Assembly: GCA_024644015.1 (NCBI GenBank)
Contig: JAHELV010000014.1
Location: 18,073-51,632, forward strand
Direction of reading: 5' to 3'
DNA: 33,560 nucleotides
From: Nitriliruptorales bacterium
GTDB taxonomy: Bacteria > Actinomycetota > Nitriliruptoria > Euzebyales > JAHELV01
Shown: one piece after another, positions 25,473 to 33,560 of the stretch
How the letters are laid out: each line of letters begins with the position of its first letter
Position numbering within the stretch: position 1 is the first letter of the stretch
The notes under the pieces: model-generated
What the model saw: only the letters and a program-made list of their open reading frames with translations
Database searches by the model: none
Told to the model about the DNA's origin: nothing
Translations under genes and position numbers: made by a program

Positions 25473-27425
25473 GTGACCCGTGAGCTCCGGTACGCGCAGG
25501 TCGTGGTCGACGTCGAGCCGGCTCACCTCGACCGTCCGTTCGACTACGCAATCCCCGACGGGTACGAGGTCGCGTTCGGTCACGAAGTGCTCGTGAGCTT
25601 CGCCGGCAGGCGCCGGACCGGCTGGGTCGTCGGCTGCACGGACCGCACGACGGTGGCACCCGAGCGCACCAAGGACCTGCTGGGGGTCCGGGGTGACCTG
25701 CCGCGCTTCGACGGCGATGATCTGCAGCTGTACCGGTGGGTCGCCGAGCGCTGGGGTGGCACGCTGGCGAGCGTGCTGCGCCACGCCCTGCCTCGGCGCG
25801 TGGCCGCGGTCGATCGCTCGGTCGCCGGCTGGGGGAAGGCGCCGACGGCGACGTCGACGACGCGACCGCCGTGTCCGACCGCGGCGTGGCGCTCGTACGC
25901 TGGATCGCCGTTGCTCCGCGCGGTCTCGTCGCCGGCGAGGCCCGATGGCCATGCTCCGGCGTTCTGGCTGCGGCCGCTTCCCGGTGACGACCTCGCGGCG
26001 CTGATGACCGACGTCGTCGCACGGTGTCTGGCTGCGGGGCGTGGTGCGCTGGTACTGGTGCCCGATCCGCAGTCGTCGGTGCCCGACGCATGCCTGGCGT
26101 TGGCCGGAGCCGCCGGCGCAGACCTGCGGGGCGCCCGATCGGACCGCACCCGGTACCGCGCGTTCCTGCGTGGTCGGACCGGGCATGCGCGCGTGCTCGT
26201 CGGAGAGCGGGCAGGGGTCTTCGGGCCTGTGCGCGACCTCGGCCTGATCGTCGTCGTCGACGAGGCGAACCCGGCGTACAAGGAGCGGCGAAGCCCACGG
26301 CATCACGCCCGCGACGTCGCGCTCGCGCGTGGACGGCTGACCGGGGCGGCGACCGTGCTCACCGGCGCGTTGCCCAGCGCCGCCGTGTGGCGCCTGATGG
26401 GACGCGGAGACATCGCGCCGATCGACGCGCCACGGGAGACGATCAGGGGTCGCGCCCCCCGGGTCGACGTCGTCGGTCCCGGCCAGCGCCAGACGGTGCG
26501 CAGCCGGCTGTCCGGTCCGGCCGACCACGCGCTGCGTGGCGCGGTGGCGACCGGGGGCGCGGCGGTCGTGCTGGTTGCCCGTCGCGGCGATGGCACGGTG
26601 CTCGCATGCCGTCGTTGCGGGCTGCGGGTGTCCTGCCCCGTGTGTGACAGCGCACTGGCACCCGCTGGAGTGTCGAGCCGGCGCTGCGCGACGTGCGGCT
26701 GGGAGGGTTCGGCCACCGCTTGCGACGCCTGCGACGGCGACCAGTTCGCGCCGCTCGCGGCCGGTACCACACGGTGGGCGGCCGAGTTGCGCCGAGCGCA
26801 CCCCGATGCCGACGTCGCGGTGATGGAGGGGTTCGATGCGTCCGGTCCCCGGCGACGGCCCGCGATCGCCGTGATGACGCGTGGCAGCGTTGTGCGGCGC
26901 CCCGCGTGGCTCGGTGACGAGGTGGCGCAGGTGCTCATCCTGCCCGACGCCGATGCGTTGCTGGGACGGCCGCGGTACGACGCTGCGGAGGACCTGGTGC
27001 GCCTGTGCCTGAGCGTGGTGTGGGCCCGGCGTATGATCATCCAGACGCGACAGCCGACGGATCCGGCGGTCCAGGCGCTGGTGCGGTGGGACGCCGAAGG
27101 CTACTGGCGCGGCGAGGCGCAGCGACGCGCCATGCTGGGCTACCCACCAGCGCGGGCGCTGATCCATCTCGACGCGCCGCCCGCGACGGCCGACGCGGTC
27201 GCGGGGGACGTCCAGGCCGCGTTACCCGACGATGACCAGATGGGTGGCCCGGACCTGAACGGCCGGCTCGTCGTGAAGAGCGCGGACCCGCGTGGCACGC
27301 TGTCGGCTCTGGACCGGTTGCGTCGGCGCTGGTCGAGCGAAGATCTGCGGGTGGTCGTGGATGTCGACCCGGTACCCGCTCTGGACAGGAGCTTCGCGGA
27401 CCCTGGTACCGCGAAACACGGATAG
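25473..27425 (+). CDS. priA: PriA-like primosomal protein N' without helicase motifs
   Basis: A 650-residue protein of the actinobacterial PriA type. The N-terminal DNA-binding domain (LDRPFDYAIPDGYEVAFGHE, VLVSFAGRRRTGWVVG) recognises fork 3' ends. Where helicases have Walker A, the sequence is AGRGALVLVPDPQSS without GKT. The DEEH box reads DEANPAYKE. ATPase activity is therefore not expected, as known for this clade. Eight cysteines form two zinc sites: C379, C382, C388, C391, C405, C408, C417 and C420 (pattern CRRC, CPVC, CATC, CDAC). YWRGEAQRRAMLGYPPA is the C-terminal signature. GTG at 25473 starts at the conserved N-terminus; the open frame further upstream overlaps metK and is not coding. 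Confidence 0.9.
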   Translation: MTRELRYAQVVVDVEPAHLDRPFDYAIPDGYEVAFGHEVLVSFAGRRRTGWVVGCTDRTTVAPERTKDLLGVRGDLPRFDGDDLQLYRWVAERWGGTLASVLRHALPRRVAAVDRSVAGWGKAPTATSTTRPPCPTAAWRSYAGSPLLRAVSSPARPDGHAPAFWLRPLPGDDLAALMTDVVARCLAAGRGALVLVPDPQSSVPDACLALAGAAGADLRGARSDRTRYRAFLRGRTGHARVLVGERAGVFGPVRDLGLIVVVDEANPAYKERRSPRHHARDVALARGRLTGAATVLTGALPSAAVWRLMGRGDIAPIDAPRETIRGRAPRVDVVGPGQRQTVRSRLSGPADHALRGAVATGGAAVVLVARRGDGTVLACRRCGLRVSCPVCDSALAPAGVSSRRCATCGWEGSATACDACDGDQFAPLAAGTTRWAAELRRAHPDADVAVMEGFDASGPRRRPAIAVMTRGSVVRRPAWLGDEVAQVLILPDADALLGRPRYDAAEDLVRLCLSVVWARRMIIQTRQPTDPAVQALVRWDAEGYWRGEAQRRAMLGYPPARALIHLDAPPATADAVAGDVQAALPDDDQMGGPDLNGRLVVKSADPRGTLSALDRLRRRWSSEDLRVVVDVDPVPALDRSFADPGTAKHG

Positions 27426-27458
27426 GACCGGCTTCGCCGGACACGAGTAGAGGATCGC

Positions 27459-27983
27459 ATGGCACGGCTGGACATCAAGATCTTCGGCGATCCGATCCTG
27501 CGGATGCGCGCCCGCGAGGTGACGACCTTCGATGGCGGCCTGCACGCGCTGGCCGGTGACATGCTCGACACGTTGCGGGCGGCCAACGGCGTCGGGCTCG
27601 CCGCCAACCAGGTGGGCGTGCTCAAGCGGCTGTTCGTGTGGGAGCACGCGGGACGCGATGGCGTGTTCGTCAATCCCGAGGTCGTCGAAACCTCGACCGA
27701 GACCGAGATCGCCGACGAGGGCTGTCTGTCGTTCCCGGGCCTGTTCTACCCGTCCGAGCGCCCCCTGCGCGCCCGTCTCCGCGGAGTGGATGTGTACGGC
27801 GAACCCCACGAGGAGGTGGGCGAAGGGCTGTTCGCCCGAATCCTGCTGCATGAACTGGACCACCTCAACGGGATCCTGTTCATCGACCATCTGGCGCGCC
27901 ACGATCGCAAGGAGGCGATGCGCCGGATTCGTCGCGGCGAGCTGGAACAGCCGCACGAGCCGGCGTCGGCGCCAGAGCTATGA
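27459..27983 (+). CDS. def: Peptide deformylase
   Basis: A 174-residue metalloenzyme that removes the formyl group from new proteins. Motif 1 is GVGLAANQVG, motif 2 EGCLSFPGL with metal ligand C89, and motif 3 HELDHLNG with metal ligands H131 and H135 and catalytic E132. A positively charged helix and an acidic tail follow. ATG at 27459 is preceded by AGAGGATC. The gene overlaps fmt by ATGA, so the enzymes that add and remove the formyl group are co-translated. Confidence 0.97.
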   Translation: MARLDIKIFGDPILRMRAREVTTFDGGLHALAGDMLDTLRAANGVGLAANQVGVLKRLFVWEHAGRDGVFVNPEVVETSTETEIADEGCLSFPGLFYPSERPLRARLRGVDVYGEPHEEVGEGLFARILLHELDHLNGILFIDHLARHDRKEAMRRIRRGELEQPHEPASAPEL

Positions 27984-28903
27984 GGGTCGCGTTCTTCGGC
28001 ACACCAGCGCCGGCGGTGCCGGCCCTCGAGGCGCTCGTGGCGGATCCACGCGTCGCTGTGCCGCTCGTCGTGACCAACCCCGACCGCCCGCGAGGGCGCG
28101 GATACGAGTTGGCACCACCACCTGTGAAGACCGCTGCGCTCGACGCGGGGCTCGCCGTGGCCCAGCCGGTGAAAGCCTCCCAGGTCAGCGAACAGCTCGA
28201 CAGCCTGGCGCTCGACGCGTGTGCGGTGGTCGCGTACGGGCAGATCCTGCCGTCGTCGCTGTTGGCCATCCCCTCCCATGGCTTCGTCAACCTGCACTTC
28301 TCGCTGCTGCCGGCGTGGCGCGGCGCCGCTCCCGTGCCCGCGACGATCCTGCACGGTGATCGCGAAACGGGGGTCACCTGCTTCGTGCTCGACGCCGGCA
28401 TGGACACCGGGCCGGTGCTGGCGACACGCACGACACGGATCGGCCTCGATGAAACCGCCGGCGAGTTGACCGGACGCCTCGCCGCGCTGGGCGCCCCGCT
28501 TCTGGTCGAGGCCGTCGTCGGCCTGATCGGCGGCTCGTTGCTGTCGCGGCCCCAGGATCACGCGCGCGCGACGTATGCCGCCAAGATCTCATCGGACGAC
28601 GCCCGCATCGACTGGGACGTCGAAGCCGAGCGGGTGCACCGCGTCGTACGGGCCTACAACCCGGTGCCGGGCGCGCACACCAGCTTCCGTGGTGCGCGGC
28701 TCAAGGTGCACCGCGCGCAGGTCGTGCCGGGAACCGGCCCGCCGGGAACCGTGATCGCGATCGACGATCGCACCGGAGCACCGCTGGTCTCGTGCGCGGC
28801 CGGTGCGGTGCGGCTCGACGAGGTGCAGCCGGCTGGCAAGCGCGTCATGACCGGTGCGGCGTTCACCAACGGGTACCGGCCGGTGGGCGAGCGGATGACG
28901 TGA
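27980..28903 (+). CDS. fmt: Methionyl-tRNA formyltransferase
   Basis: A 307-residue enzyme that formylates initiator Met-tRNA with 10-formyl-tetrahydrofolate. The N-terminal Rossmann domain begins MRVAFFGTPAPAVPALEAL. NLHFSLLPAWRGAAPVPATI has the catalytic Asn and His and the SLLPxWRGAAP signature; LDAGMDTGPVL contains the catalytic Asp. The C-terminal OB-like domain (from about 205) binds tRNA, with VVRAYNPVPGAHTSF at its start. Overlaps def at the 5' end and rsmB (GTGA) at the 3' end. Confidence 0.96.
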   Translation: MRVAFFGTPAPAVPALEALVADPRVAVPLVVTNPDRPRGRGYELAPPPVKTAALDAGLAVAQPVKASQVSEQLDSLALDACAVVAYGQILPSSLLAIPSHGFVNLHFSLLPAWRGAAPVPATILHGDRETGVTCFVLDAGMDTGPVLATRTTRIGLDETAGELTGRLAALGAPLLVEAVVGLIGGSLLSRPQDHARATYAAKISSDDARIDWDVEAERVHRVVRAYNPVPGAHTSFRGARLKVHRAQVVPGTGPPGTVIAIDDRTGAPLVSCAAGAVRLDEVQPAGKRVMTGAAFTNGYRPVGERMT

Positions 28904-30213
28904 CCGCAACCCGTACCGCCGACGCCCGGGCGGTCGCCTGGCACATCATCCGGGCGGTGCATCGCGACGGGCAGTGGACCGGGCCCGCTGTGGACCGCGC
29001 GTTGCGGTCCAGTGACCTCGACGGGCGGGATCGTGCCTTCGCGAGCAATCTTGCGTTCCAGACGCTGCGGTGGCAGGGCACGCTCGACTGGGCGCTCAGC
29101 CAGGTGGTGCGGCGTCCGCTCAGCGCGGTCGAGCCCGGACTGCACGATCTGCTGCGCATGGGGGCGTGGCAACTGTTGTATGGGCGGATGCCGGACCGGG
29201 CGGCCGTGTCGGCGACGGTCGAGGTCGCCCGCGCGGTGCTGGGCGTCCGCACGGTCGGATTCTGCAACGGTGTGCTACGGGCCCTCGCGCGTCGTCGCGA
29301 ACGGTTGCCGTGGCCCGACACCGACTCGGTCAGCGGCCTCGCACTGCGGACGGGCTATCCGAACTGGGTGGTCGAGGCCGCGATCGAGCGGTTCGGACCC
29401 GACGCCACGGCACAGCTGGAAGCGGGCAACCAGCCAGCGGGGCTGACCGTCCGCGGCGACGATGTCGCGACGTTGCGCGCGCGGCTCGAGGCTGCGGGCG
29501 CAACGGTACGGGCGGGCCGGCTGAGTCCCGACGCGCTGCACGTCGACGGCATCACGCCGGGCGACCTGGTCGACCGGTTTCCCGACGCTGTGATCCAGGA
29601 CGAGGCCTCGATGGTCGTGGGGCACACCGTCGCCGCGGCGGTGCCGGCCGGCACGAAGGTGCTGGACGTGTGCGCCGCGCCTGGCGGCAAGGCGACGCAT
29701 CTCGCGGCGCTGGGGCTTGCGACCATCGCGGCGGACCGCAGCCCCGTGCGCCTGACCACGGTCGCGCGGCTTGCAGCGCGGCTCGGGCTCCCGCTCGGGT
29801 TCGTCGTCGCCGATGGCACACGGTCGCCGTGGCGCCCGGACGCGTTCGGCGCCGTGCTGATCGACGCGCCGTGCAGCGGCCTCGGCGTCGTCAGGCGGCG
29901 GCCGGAGCTGCGCTGGCGGCGGCGATCGGCCGACGTCACGTCGCTGTCGGCTCTGCAGGGCGAGTTGCTGGCGGTCGCCGCCCCGTGCGTCGAACCTGCT
30001 GGCGCGTTGATCTACAGCGTGTGCACGTGGACCAGGGCCGAGACCGTCGACGTCGTGAGCGCGTTCGTGGCCCGGCACCCGGGTTTCTCGCTCGCGACGG
30101 TCGCCCCGCCGGCCGACGCCGCGGGCGGCAGCGGTGGCACCGACGTCCAGCTGACCCCGGCCGCGCACGGGTGCGATGGCATGTACATCGCCGTTATGCG
30201 CCGACGGGAGTGA
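28900..30213 (+). CDS. rsmB: 16S rRNA m5C967 methyltransferase RsmB
   Basis: A 437-residue SAM-dependent RNA methyltransferase. The N-terminal 130 residues are a NusB-like RNA-binding domain (LAFQTLRWQGTLDWAL, LHDLLRMGAWQLLYGRMP, RAVLGVRTVGFCNGVLRALA). The catalytic domain has the SAM motif VLDVCAAPGGKATHLAALG. IDAPCSGLGVVRRRPELRW contains C325, and IYSVCTWTRAE contains the second cysteine, C375. In this family one Cys attacks the base and the other releases it. GTG at 28900 overlaps the fmt stop. It ends the housekeeping run, and the FMN-controlled rib operon follows after a 273-base gap. Confidence 0.93.
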   Translation: MTATRTADARAVAWHIIRAVHRDGQWTGPAVDRALRSSDLDGRDRAFASNLAFQTLRWQGTLDWALSQVVRRPLSAVEPGLHDLLRMGAWQLLYGRMPDRAAVSATVEVARAVLGVRTVGFCNGVLRALARRRERLPWPDTDSVSGLALRTGYPNWVVEAAIERFGPDATAQLEAGNQPAGLTVRGDDVATLRARLEAAGATVRAGRLSPDALHVDGITPGDLVDRFPDAVIQDEASMVVGHTVAAAVPAGTKVLDVCAAPGGKATHLAALGLATIAADRSPVRLTTVARLAARLGLPLGFVVADGTRSPWRPDAFGAVLIDAPCSGLGVVRRRPELRWRRRSADVTSLSALQGELLAVAAPCVEPAGALIYSVCTWTRAETVDVVSAFVARHPGFSLATVAPPADAAGGSGGTDVQLTPAAHGCDGMYIAVMRRRE

Positions 30214-30287
30214 TCCAGCGACCGGTGATCGGGCCCTGCATGCCGCACCCCACGTTCCCGCGCCCCCCGTCGAGCGCTGTTTGCCGC

Positions 30288-30321
30288 TACGCTGGTGTCG
30301 CGATCGTGACACACGATCGCG
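30288..30321 (+). promoter_or_regulatory. Likely rib promoter -10 and a perfect 10-bp hairpin at the mRNA 5' end
   Basis: TACGCT (30288-30293) is a plausible -10 that would start transcription near 30300. CGCGATCGTG (30299-30308) and CACGATCGCG (30312-30321) form a perfect 10-bp stem with loop ACA. The stem ends exactly one base before P1 of the FMN riboswitch. It could protect the 5' end or stack on the aptamer; as DNA it could also be an operator. No clear -35 is seen. Confidence 0.5.
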
Positions 30322-30474
30322 CGCCTTCGGGGCAGGGTGAAATTCCCGACCGGCGGTGTCCCGCGCAGCAGCGCGGGGAGCCCGCGACCCGACCGGCACG
30401 GTGCCGGACGGTGGACCTGGTGAGTCTGCGTACAAGGCCAGGGCCGACGGTGAGAGTCCGGAGAGGAGAAGGCG
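30322..30474 (+). ncRNA. FMN riboswitch (RFN element)
   Basis: The conserved aptamer is complete. CTTCGGGGCAGGGTGAAATT (from 30325) leads into CCCGACCGGCGGT. GAGCCCGCGACC lies in the middle, CTGGTGAGTCTGC follows, and GGGCCGACGGTGAGAGTCCG precedes the end. P1 forms between CGCCTTC (30322-30328) and GAAGGCG (30468-30474). The variable arm includes CCCGCGC/GCGCGGG (30360-30376). No terminator follows. The ribD SD, GGAAAGG (30474-30480), touches the 3' strand of P1, so FMN binding most likely blocks translation. It controls ribD-ribE-ribBA by feedback. Confidence 0.95.
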
Positions 30475-30486
30475 GAAAGGTCATCG

Positions 30487-31566
30487 ATGGATGACGTGCG
30501 CGCGATGGGGCGCGCCCTCGAGCTTGCCGAGCGCGGTCGGTCGACGGTGTCGCCCAACCCCATGGTCGGCTGTGTGATCGTGGGGGACGGTCAGGTGGTC
30601 GGCGAAGGCTGGCACAGTGTCGTCGGCGGGCCGCACGCCGAGATCGTGGCCCTGCGGGCTGCCGGTGATCGCGCCCGTGGCGCCACCATGTACACCACAC
30701 TGGAGCCCTGTGTTCACACCGGGCGCACCCCGCCATGTGTCGACGCCGTGATCCGGGCCGGCGTGGAGCGCGTGGTGGTCGCTTGCCCGGACCCCAATCC
30801 TGTTGCCTCGGGCGGTGCCGGCGCGCTGCGCCGGGCCGGTGTCGCCGTGCAGCTCGGCGTGCGTCGGGACGAGGCGGCGACGCAGAATCTCGTGTTCCTT
30901 CATGGTGTACGGACGGGCCGGCCGTTCGTCGTGTGCAAAGGTGCCGTCAGCCTGGACGGCCGGGTGACCGCGGCCGACGGTTCCTCGCGCTGGTTGACCA
31001 GCGCGCCGGCGCGGCGTCACGCCCACGAGCTGCGCAGCCGGGTCGACGCGATGCTGGTCGGATCTGGAACCGTGCTGGCCGACGACCCGCAACTGACGGT
31101 GCGGCTCGACGGGTGGGCGGGTCCGCAGCCGCTGCGGGTCGTGCTCGACGGTCGCGCCCGCAGCCCGGCCGCTGCGCACGTGTTCGACCCGGCGACCCCA
31201 TCGCTGCTGATGGTGGCGCCGGGCGCCCGCGATGAAGCGCTGCGCGCTGCCGGTGTCGCGGTCGTCACCGTCAAGGTCGGAGCGGACGGGCGACTGGACG
31301 TGCGCGCGGTCCTCGACGAGTTGTGGCGGCGCGATGTGCGCAGCGTCCTCGTGGAGGGCGGGCCGACGGTGACAACGTCGTTCATCGACAGCGGCTGCTT
31401 CGATCGGCTGGTGCTGTACGTCGCGCCACTGCTACTCGGCGACGGTGGCCTGCCGCTGGTCGCCGGCGGGCCGCAGTCGTTGGCAGCTGCCGAACGGTTC
31501 GTCCTCGAACAGGTCGAGCAGGTGGGCGACGACGCGGTCCTACACCTGGCGAGGCGAGAGGACTAG
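30487..31566 (+). CDS. ribD: Bifunctional riboflavin biosynthesis deaminase/reductase RibD
   Basis: A 359-residue two-domain enzyme for the second and third steps after GTP cyclohydrolase II. The N-terminal deaminase has the zinc motifs GGPHAEIVAL (H50, catalytic E52) and TLEPCVHTGRTPPC (C75 and C84). VSPNPMVGCVIV binds substrate. The C-terminal reductase starts near residue 146 with RPFVVCKGAVSLDGRVTAAD. It includes DAMLVGSGTVLADDPQLTVR and the NADPH-binding VLVEGGPTVTTSFID. ATG at 30487 lies six bases after the SD that abuts the riboswitch. ribE starts three bases after its stop. Confidence 0.96.
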   Translation: MDDVRAMGRALELAERGRSTVSPNPMVGCVIVGDGQVVGEGWHSVVGGPHAEIVALRAAGDRARGATMYTTLEPCVHTGRTPPCVDAVIRAGVERVVVACPDPNPVASGGAGALRRAGVAVQLGVRRDEAATQNLVFLHGVRTGRPFVVCKGAVSLDGRVTAADGSSRWLTSAPARRHAHELRSRVDAMLVGSGTVLADDPQLTVRLDGWAGPQPLRVVLDGRARSPAAAHVFDPATPSLLMVAPGARDEALRAAGVAVVTVKVGADGRLDVRAVLDELWRRDVRSVLVEGGPTVTTSFIDSGCFDRLVLYVAPLLLGDGGLPLVAGGPQSLAAAERFVLEQVEQVGDDAVLHLARRED

Positions 31567-31569
31567 CCG

Positions 31570-32262
31570 ATGTTCACCGGAATCGTGGAGGCGGTCGGCA
31601 CGGTCGTGCGGGTGTCGCCCGGGCCGGCCGGAGCCCGGCTTGTCATCGCGCACCCCATGGCCAGACAGCTCGCGGTCGGCGACTCCGTGAGTGTCAACGG
31701 GTGCTGCGTCACCGTCACCGGGCACGCCGAGGACGGGTTCGCCGCGGATCTGATGGGCGAGACGCTGGATCGCACGACCCTGGGGCAGCTGGCGGCCGAC
31801 GCACCGGTGAACCTGGAACGCGCGCTGGCGGCAGGCGCCCGGCTCGGCGGCCACCTCGTGCAGGGTCACGTCGACGGTGTCGGCACCATCGCCACGCTGA
31901 CGCCGCATGACGCCTGGACGGTGATGGCTGTGAGAGCCGAGCCCCGACTCGGTCCCTACATCGTCGAGAAGGGCTCGATCGCGGTCGACGGGATTTCCCT
32001 GACGGTGATGGGCGTCGGGTCCACCGCGGACGGCGACGTGACGTTCGACATCGGCCTGATCCCGCACACCCTCGACGTGACCGTGCTCGGTCGACGTGAG
32101 GCTGGCGACCGGGTCAATCTCGAGATCGACGTCGTCGCGAAGTACGTCGAACGGCTGCTCGCGGGGGGAGCGGCGACGCCGTACGGGACCGCGGCCGACG
32201 GTGCGACCGGTGGCGCCGGCCAGGGTGAACTGAGCGCAGACCGTGGAAAGCACGACGATTGA
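31570..32262 (+). CDS. ribE: Riboflavin synthase alpha chain
   Basis: A 230-residue enzyme that dismutates two 6,7-dimethyl-8-ribityllumazine molecules to riboflavin. It has two lumazine-binding barrels. The first begins [15 protein letters not shown], with [13 protein letters not shown]. The second begins near residue 97 with [15 protein letters not shown], with [13 protein letters not shown]. The last 25-30 residues are a Gly/Ala-rich acidic tail not needed for the fold. TGA overlaps an ATG at 32262 that could be an early start for ribBA. Confidence 0.95.
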   Translation: MFTGIVEAVGTVVRVSPGPAGARLVIAHPMARQLAVGDSVSVNGCCVTVTGHAEDGFAADLMGETLDRTTLGQLAADAPVNLERALAAGARLGGHLVQGHVDGVGTIATLTPHDAWTVMAVRAEPRLGPYIVEKGSIAVDGISLTVMGVGSTADGDVTFDIGLIPHTLDVTVLGRREAGDRVNLEIDVVAKYVERLLAGGAATPYGTAADGATGGAGQGELSADRGKHDD

Positions 32263-32312
32263 TGTGTGAGCCGGCGATGCCACCCGGACCGCCGGGGACC
32301 GAGCGAAGCGAG

Positions 32313-33560
32313 ATGACTGAGATGCGCCTGTCCGGCATCCCTGTGGCGATCGAGCGCATCCGCAATGGCGGCTGCGTCGTGGTCGTCGACGACCAGGATC
32401 GCGAGAACGAGGGCGACCTCATCATGGCCGCCGAGTGGGCGACGCCCGAGTCGATCGGCTTCTTCGTGCGGCACACGTCCGGCGTGATCTGCATGGCGAC
32501 CACCGGCGCGCGTCTCGACGCGTTGGAACTGCCGCAGATGGTGTCCATGAACACCGATCCCAAGGGGACGGCCTTCACCGTATCGGTCGACGTACGTGGC
32601 AAGACCACCACGGGAATCTCCGCCGCCGATCGTGCCGCGACAATCCTGGCGCTCGTCGACGACGACACGAAGCCCGCCGATCTGCAGCGTCCCGGTCACG
32701 TGTTCCCGTTGCGGGCCGCGCCGGGCGGAGTGCTCAAGCGGGCGGGGCACACCGAGGCCGCGGTCGATCTGGCGCGGATGGCCGGGTTGCGCCCGGCCGG
32801 CGTGCTGTGCGAAATCGTCAACGACGACGGCACGATGGCCCGGCTGCCCGACCTCGAGCGGTTCGCCGCCGAACATGACCTGCCACTGATCTCGATCGCG
32901 GAACTCATTGCGTATCGGCGGCAGCACGAACGCCTCGTCCGCCGTGTGGCCGAGACCACCATCCCGACGCCGTACGGTCCCTTCACCGCGATCGCCTACG
33001 AGTCGGACATCGACAGCTATCAGCACCTGGCGTTCGTTCGCGGCGAGGTGGCAGACCAGCCCGACGTGCTCGTGCGCATGCACTCCGAGTGCCTCACCGG
33101 AGACGTGTTCTCCAGCCTCCGTTGCGACTGCGGGACGCAGCTGCACGACGCGATCCGCCAGATCGCGGAGGCCGGGCGCGGTGTCGTCGTCTACATCCGC
33201 GGCCATGAGGGCCGGGGGATCGGCATCGTGCACAAGCTGCAGGCCTACAAGCTGCAGGACGGAGGCCGCGACACCGTCGAGGCCAACATCGATCTGGGTC
33301 TACCCGCCGACGCGCGCGACTACGGGACCGGGGCACAGATCCTGGTCGACCTCGGCTTGTCGACGCTGCGCCTGTTGACGAACAACCCGGCGAAGCGCGC
33401 GGGTCTGGAAGGCTATGGTCTACAGATCGTCGAGCGCGTTCCGCTCGAGACGACGCCGACCGACGAGAACCTGCGCTACCTGCAGACCAAACGCGACCGC
33501 ATGGGTCACGAGCTCGAGCTGCCGGACGTGCAGCAGGTAGCGCCAGCGGTAGGCACACAG
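32313..33560 (+). CDS. ribBA: Bifunctional DHBP synthase / GTP cyclohydrolase II RibBA (3' end cut by window)
   Basis: 416 codons are visible and the frame is still open at the window edge. The N-terminal RibB domain makes dihydroxybutanone phosphate: [36 protein letters not shown] and [12 protein letters not shown]. The C-terminal RibA domain opens [23 protein letters not shown] has zinc ligands C260, C271 and C273, and [19 protein letters not shown] and [12 protein letters not shown] follow. [14 protein letters not shown] is the usual end. The coding sequence continues past it into a copy of the 39-bp repeat motif. ATG at 32313 is chosen by fit to family N-termini. ATG codons at 32262, 32277 and 32322 are alternatives, and no start has a strong SD. 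Confidence 0.93.
   Translation, partial: MTEMRLSGIPVAIERIRNGGCVVVVDDQDRENEGDLIMAAEWATPESIGFFVRHTSGVICMATTGARLDALELPQMVSMNTDPKGTAFTVSVDVRGKTTTGISAADRAATILALVDDDTKPADLQRPGHVFPLRAAPGGVLKRAGHTEAAVDLARMAGLRPAGVLCEIVNDDGTMARLPDLERFAAEHDLPLISIAELIAYRRQHERLVRRVAETTIPTPYGPFTAIAYESDIDSYQHLAFVRGEVADQPDVLVRMHSECLTGDVFSSLRCDCGTQLHDAIRQIAEAGRGVVVYIRGHEGRGIGIVHKLQAYKLQDGGRDTVEANIDLGLPADARDYGTGAQILVDLGLSTLRLLTNNPAKRAGLEGYGLQIVERVPLETTPTDENLRYLQTKRDRMGHELELPDVQQVAPAVGTQ
33537..33554. repeat. Solitary partial copy of the efp-nusB repeat
   Basis: GTAGCGCCAGCGGTAGGC matches bases 17-34 of the 39-bp unit found at 10376-10531 at 17 of 18 positions. It lies at the very end of the window in the ribBA C-terminal coding region, so more units may follow beyond the edge. 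Confidence 0.6.

Overview
The window is a gene-dense, high-GC stretch with every recognisable gene on the + strand. The gene set points to an actinobacterium. It has the actinobacteria-specific integration host factor MihF directly before gmk and rpoZ, an actinobacterial PriA without helicase motifs, a PyrR-binding RNA placed for translational control as in mycobacteria, and the order pyr genes - mihF - gmk - rpoZ - coaBC - metK - priA - def - fmt. A type IV pilus cluster fused to aro and pyr genes is not typical of Streptomyces or Mycobacterium. A deeper-branching actinobacterial lineage (for example Nitriliruptoria/Euzebyales-like) is my inference and was not tested.

Layout. (1) Bases 1-6123 hold a type IV pilus cluster: the 3' end of pilT, pilC, two type IV prepilins, a small excisionase-type HTH protein, then the overlapping series pilM-pilN-pilO-PilP-like. 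The first prepilin has a TTG start and an apparently structured 5' leader with a hidden Shine-Dalgarno (SD) sequence. (2) Bases 6207-9709 hold shikimate-pathway genes aroC, aroK, aroB and aroQ. A 72-bp tandem repeat fills the aroK-aroB gap. (3) efp and nusB follow, separated only by a nearly perfect 4 x 39-bp tandem array. (4) Bases 10980-21435 hold a complete pyrimidine operon, pyrR-pyrB-pyrC-carA-carB-pyrK-pyrD-pyrF-pyrE. It has its own promoter and a PyrR-binding hairpin that overlaps the pyrR SD. (5) Bases 21557-30213 hold a housekeeping run: mihF, gmk, rpoZ, coaBC, metK, priA, def, fmt, rsmB. A strong sigma70-type promoter lies before mihF, and rpoZ appears to start at ATC. (6) From 30288 to the end lies the riboflavin operon ribD-ribE-ribBA, led by an FMN riboswitch. 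ribBA runs off the window.

How the genes work together. PilT, PilC and PilM/N/O/PilP-like proteins form the motor and inner assembly platform for the two pilins. AroB, AroQ, AroK and AroC supply four of the seven steps to chorismate. The pyr genes encode all six steps from bicarbonate and glutamine to UMP plus their UMP/UTP-sensing regulator. Gmk and RpoZ serve nucleotide supply and transcription. CoaBC and MetK make CoA precursors and SAM. Def and Fmt remove and add the formyl group on initiator methionine. RibD, RibE and RibBA make riboflavin under FMN feedback. Many neighbours overlap by ATGA, GTGA or TGATG, so translational coupling is widespread.

The most unusual signals are the candidate pseudoknotted pilin leader RNA, the ATC start of rpoZ, and two unrelated tandem-repeat arrays whose units are multiples of three. 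One of those arrays has a solitary partial copy at the extreme 3' end of the window. No mobile element, tRNA, rRNA or CRISPR array was seen, and no stretch longer than 300 bases lacks a gene.
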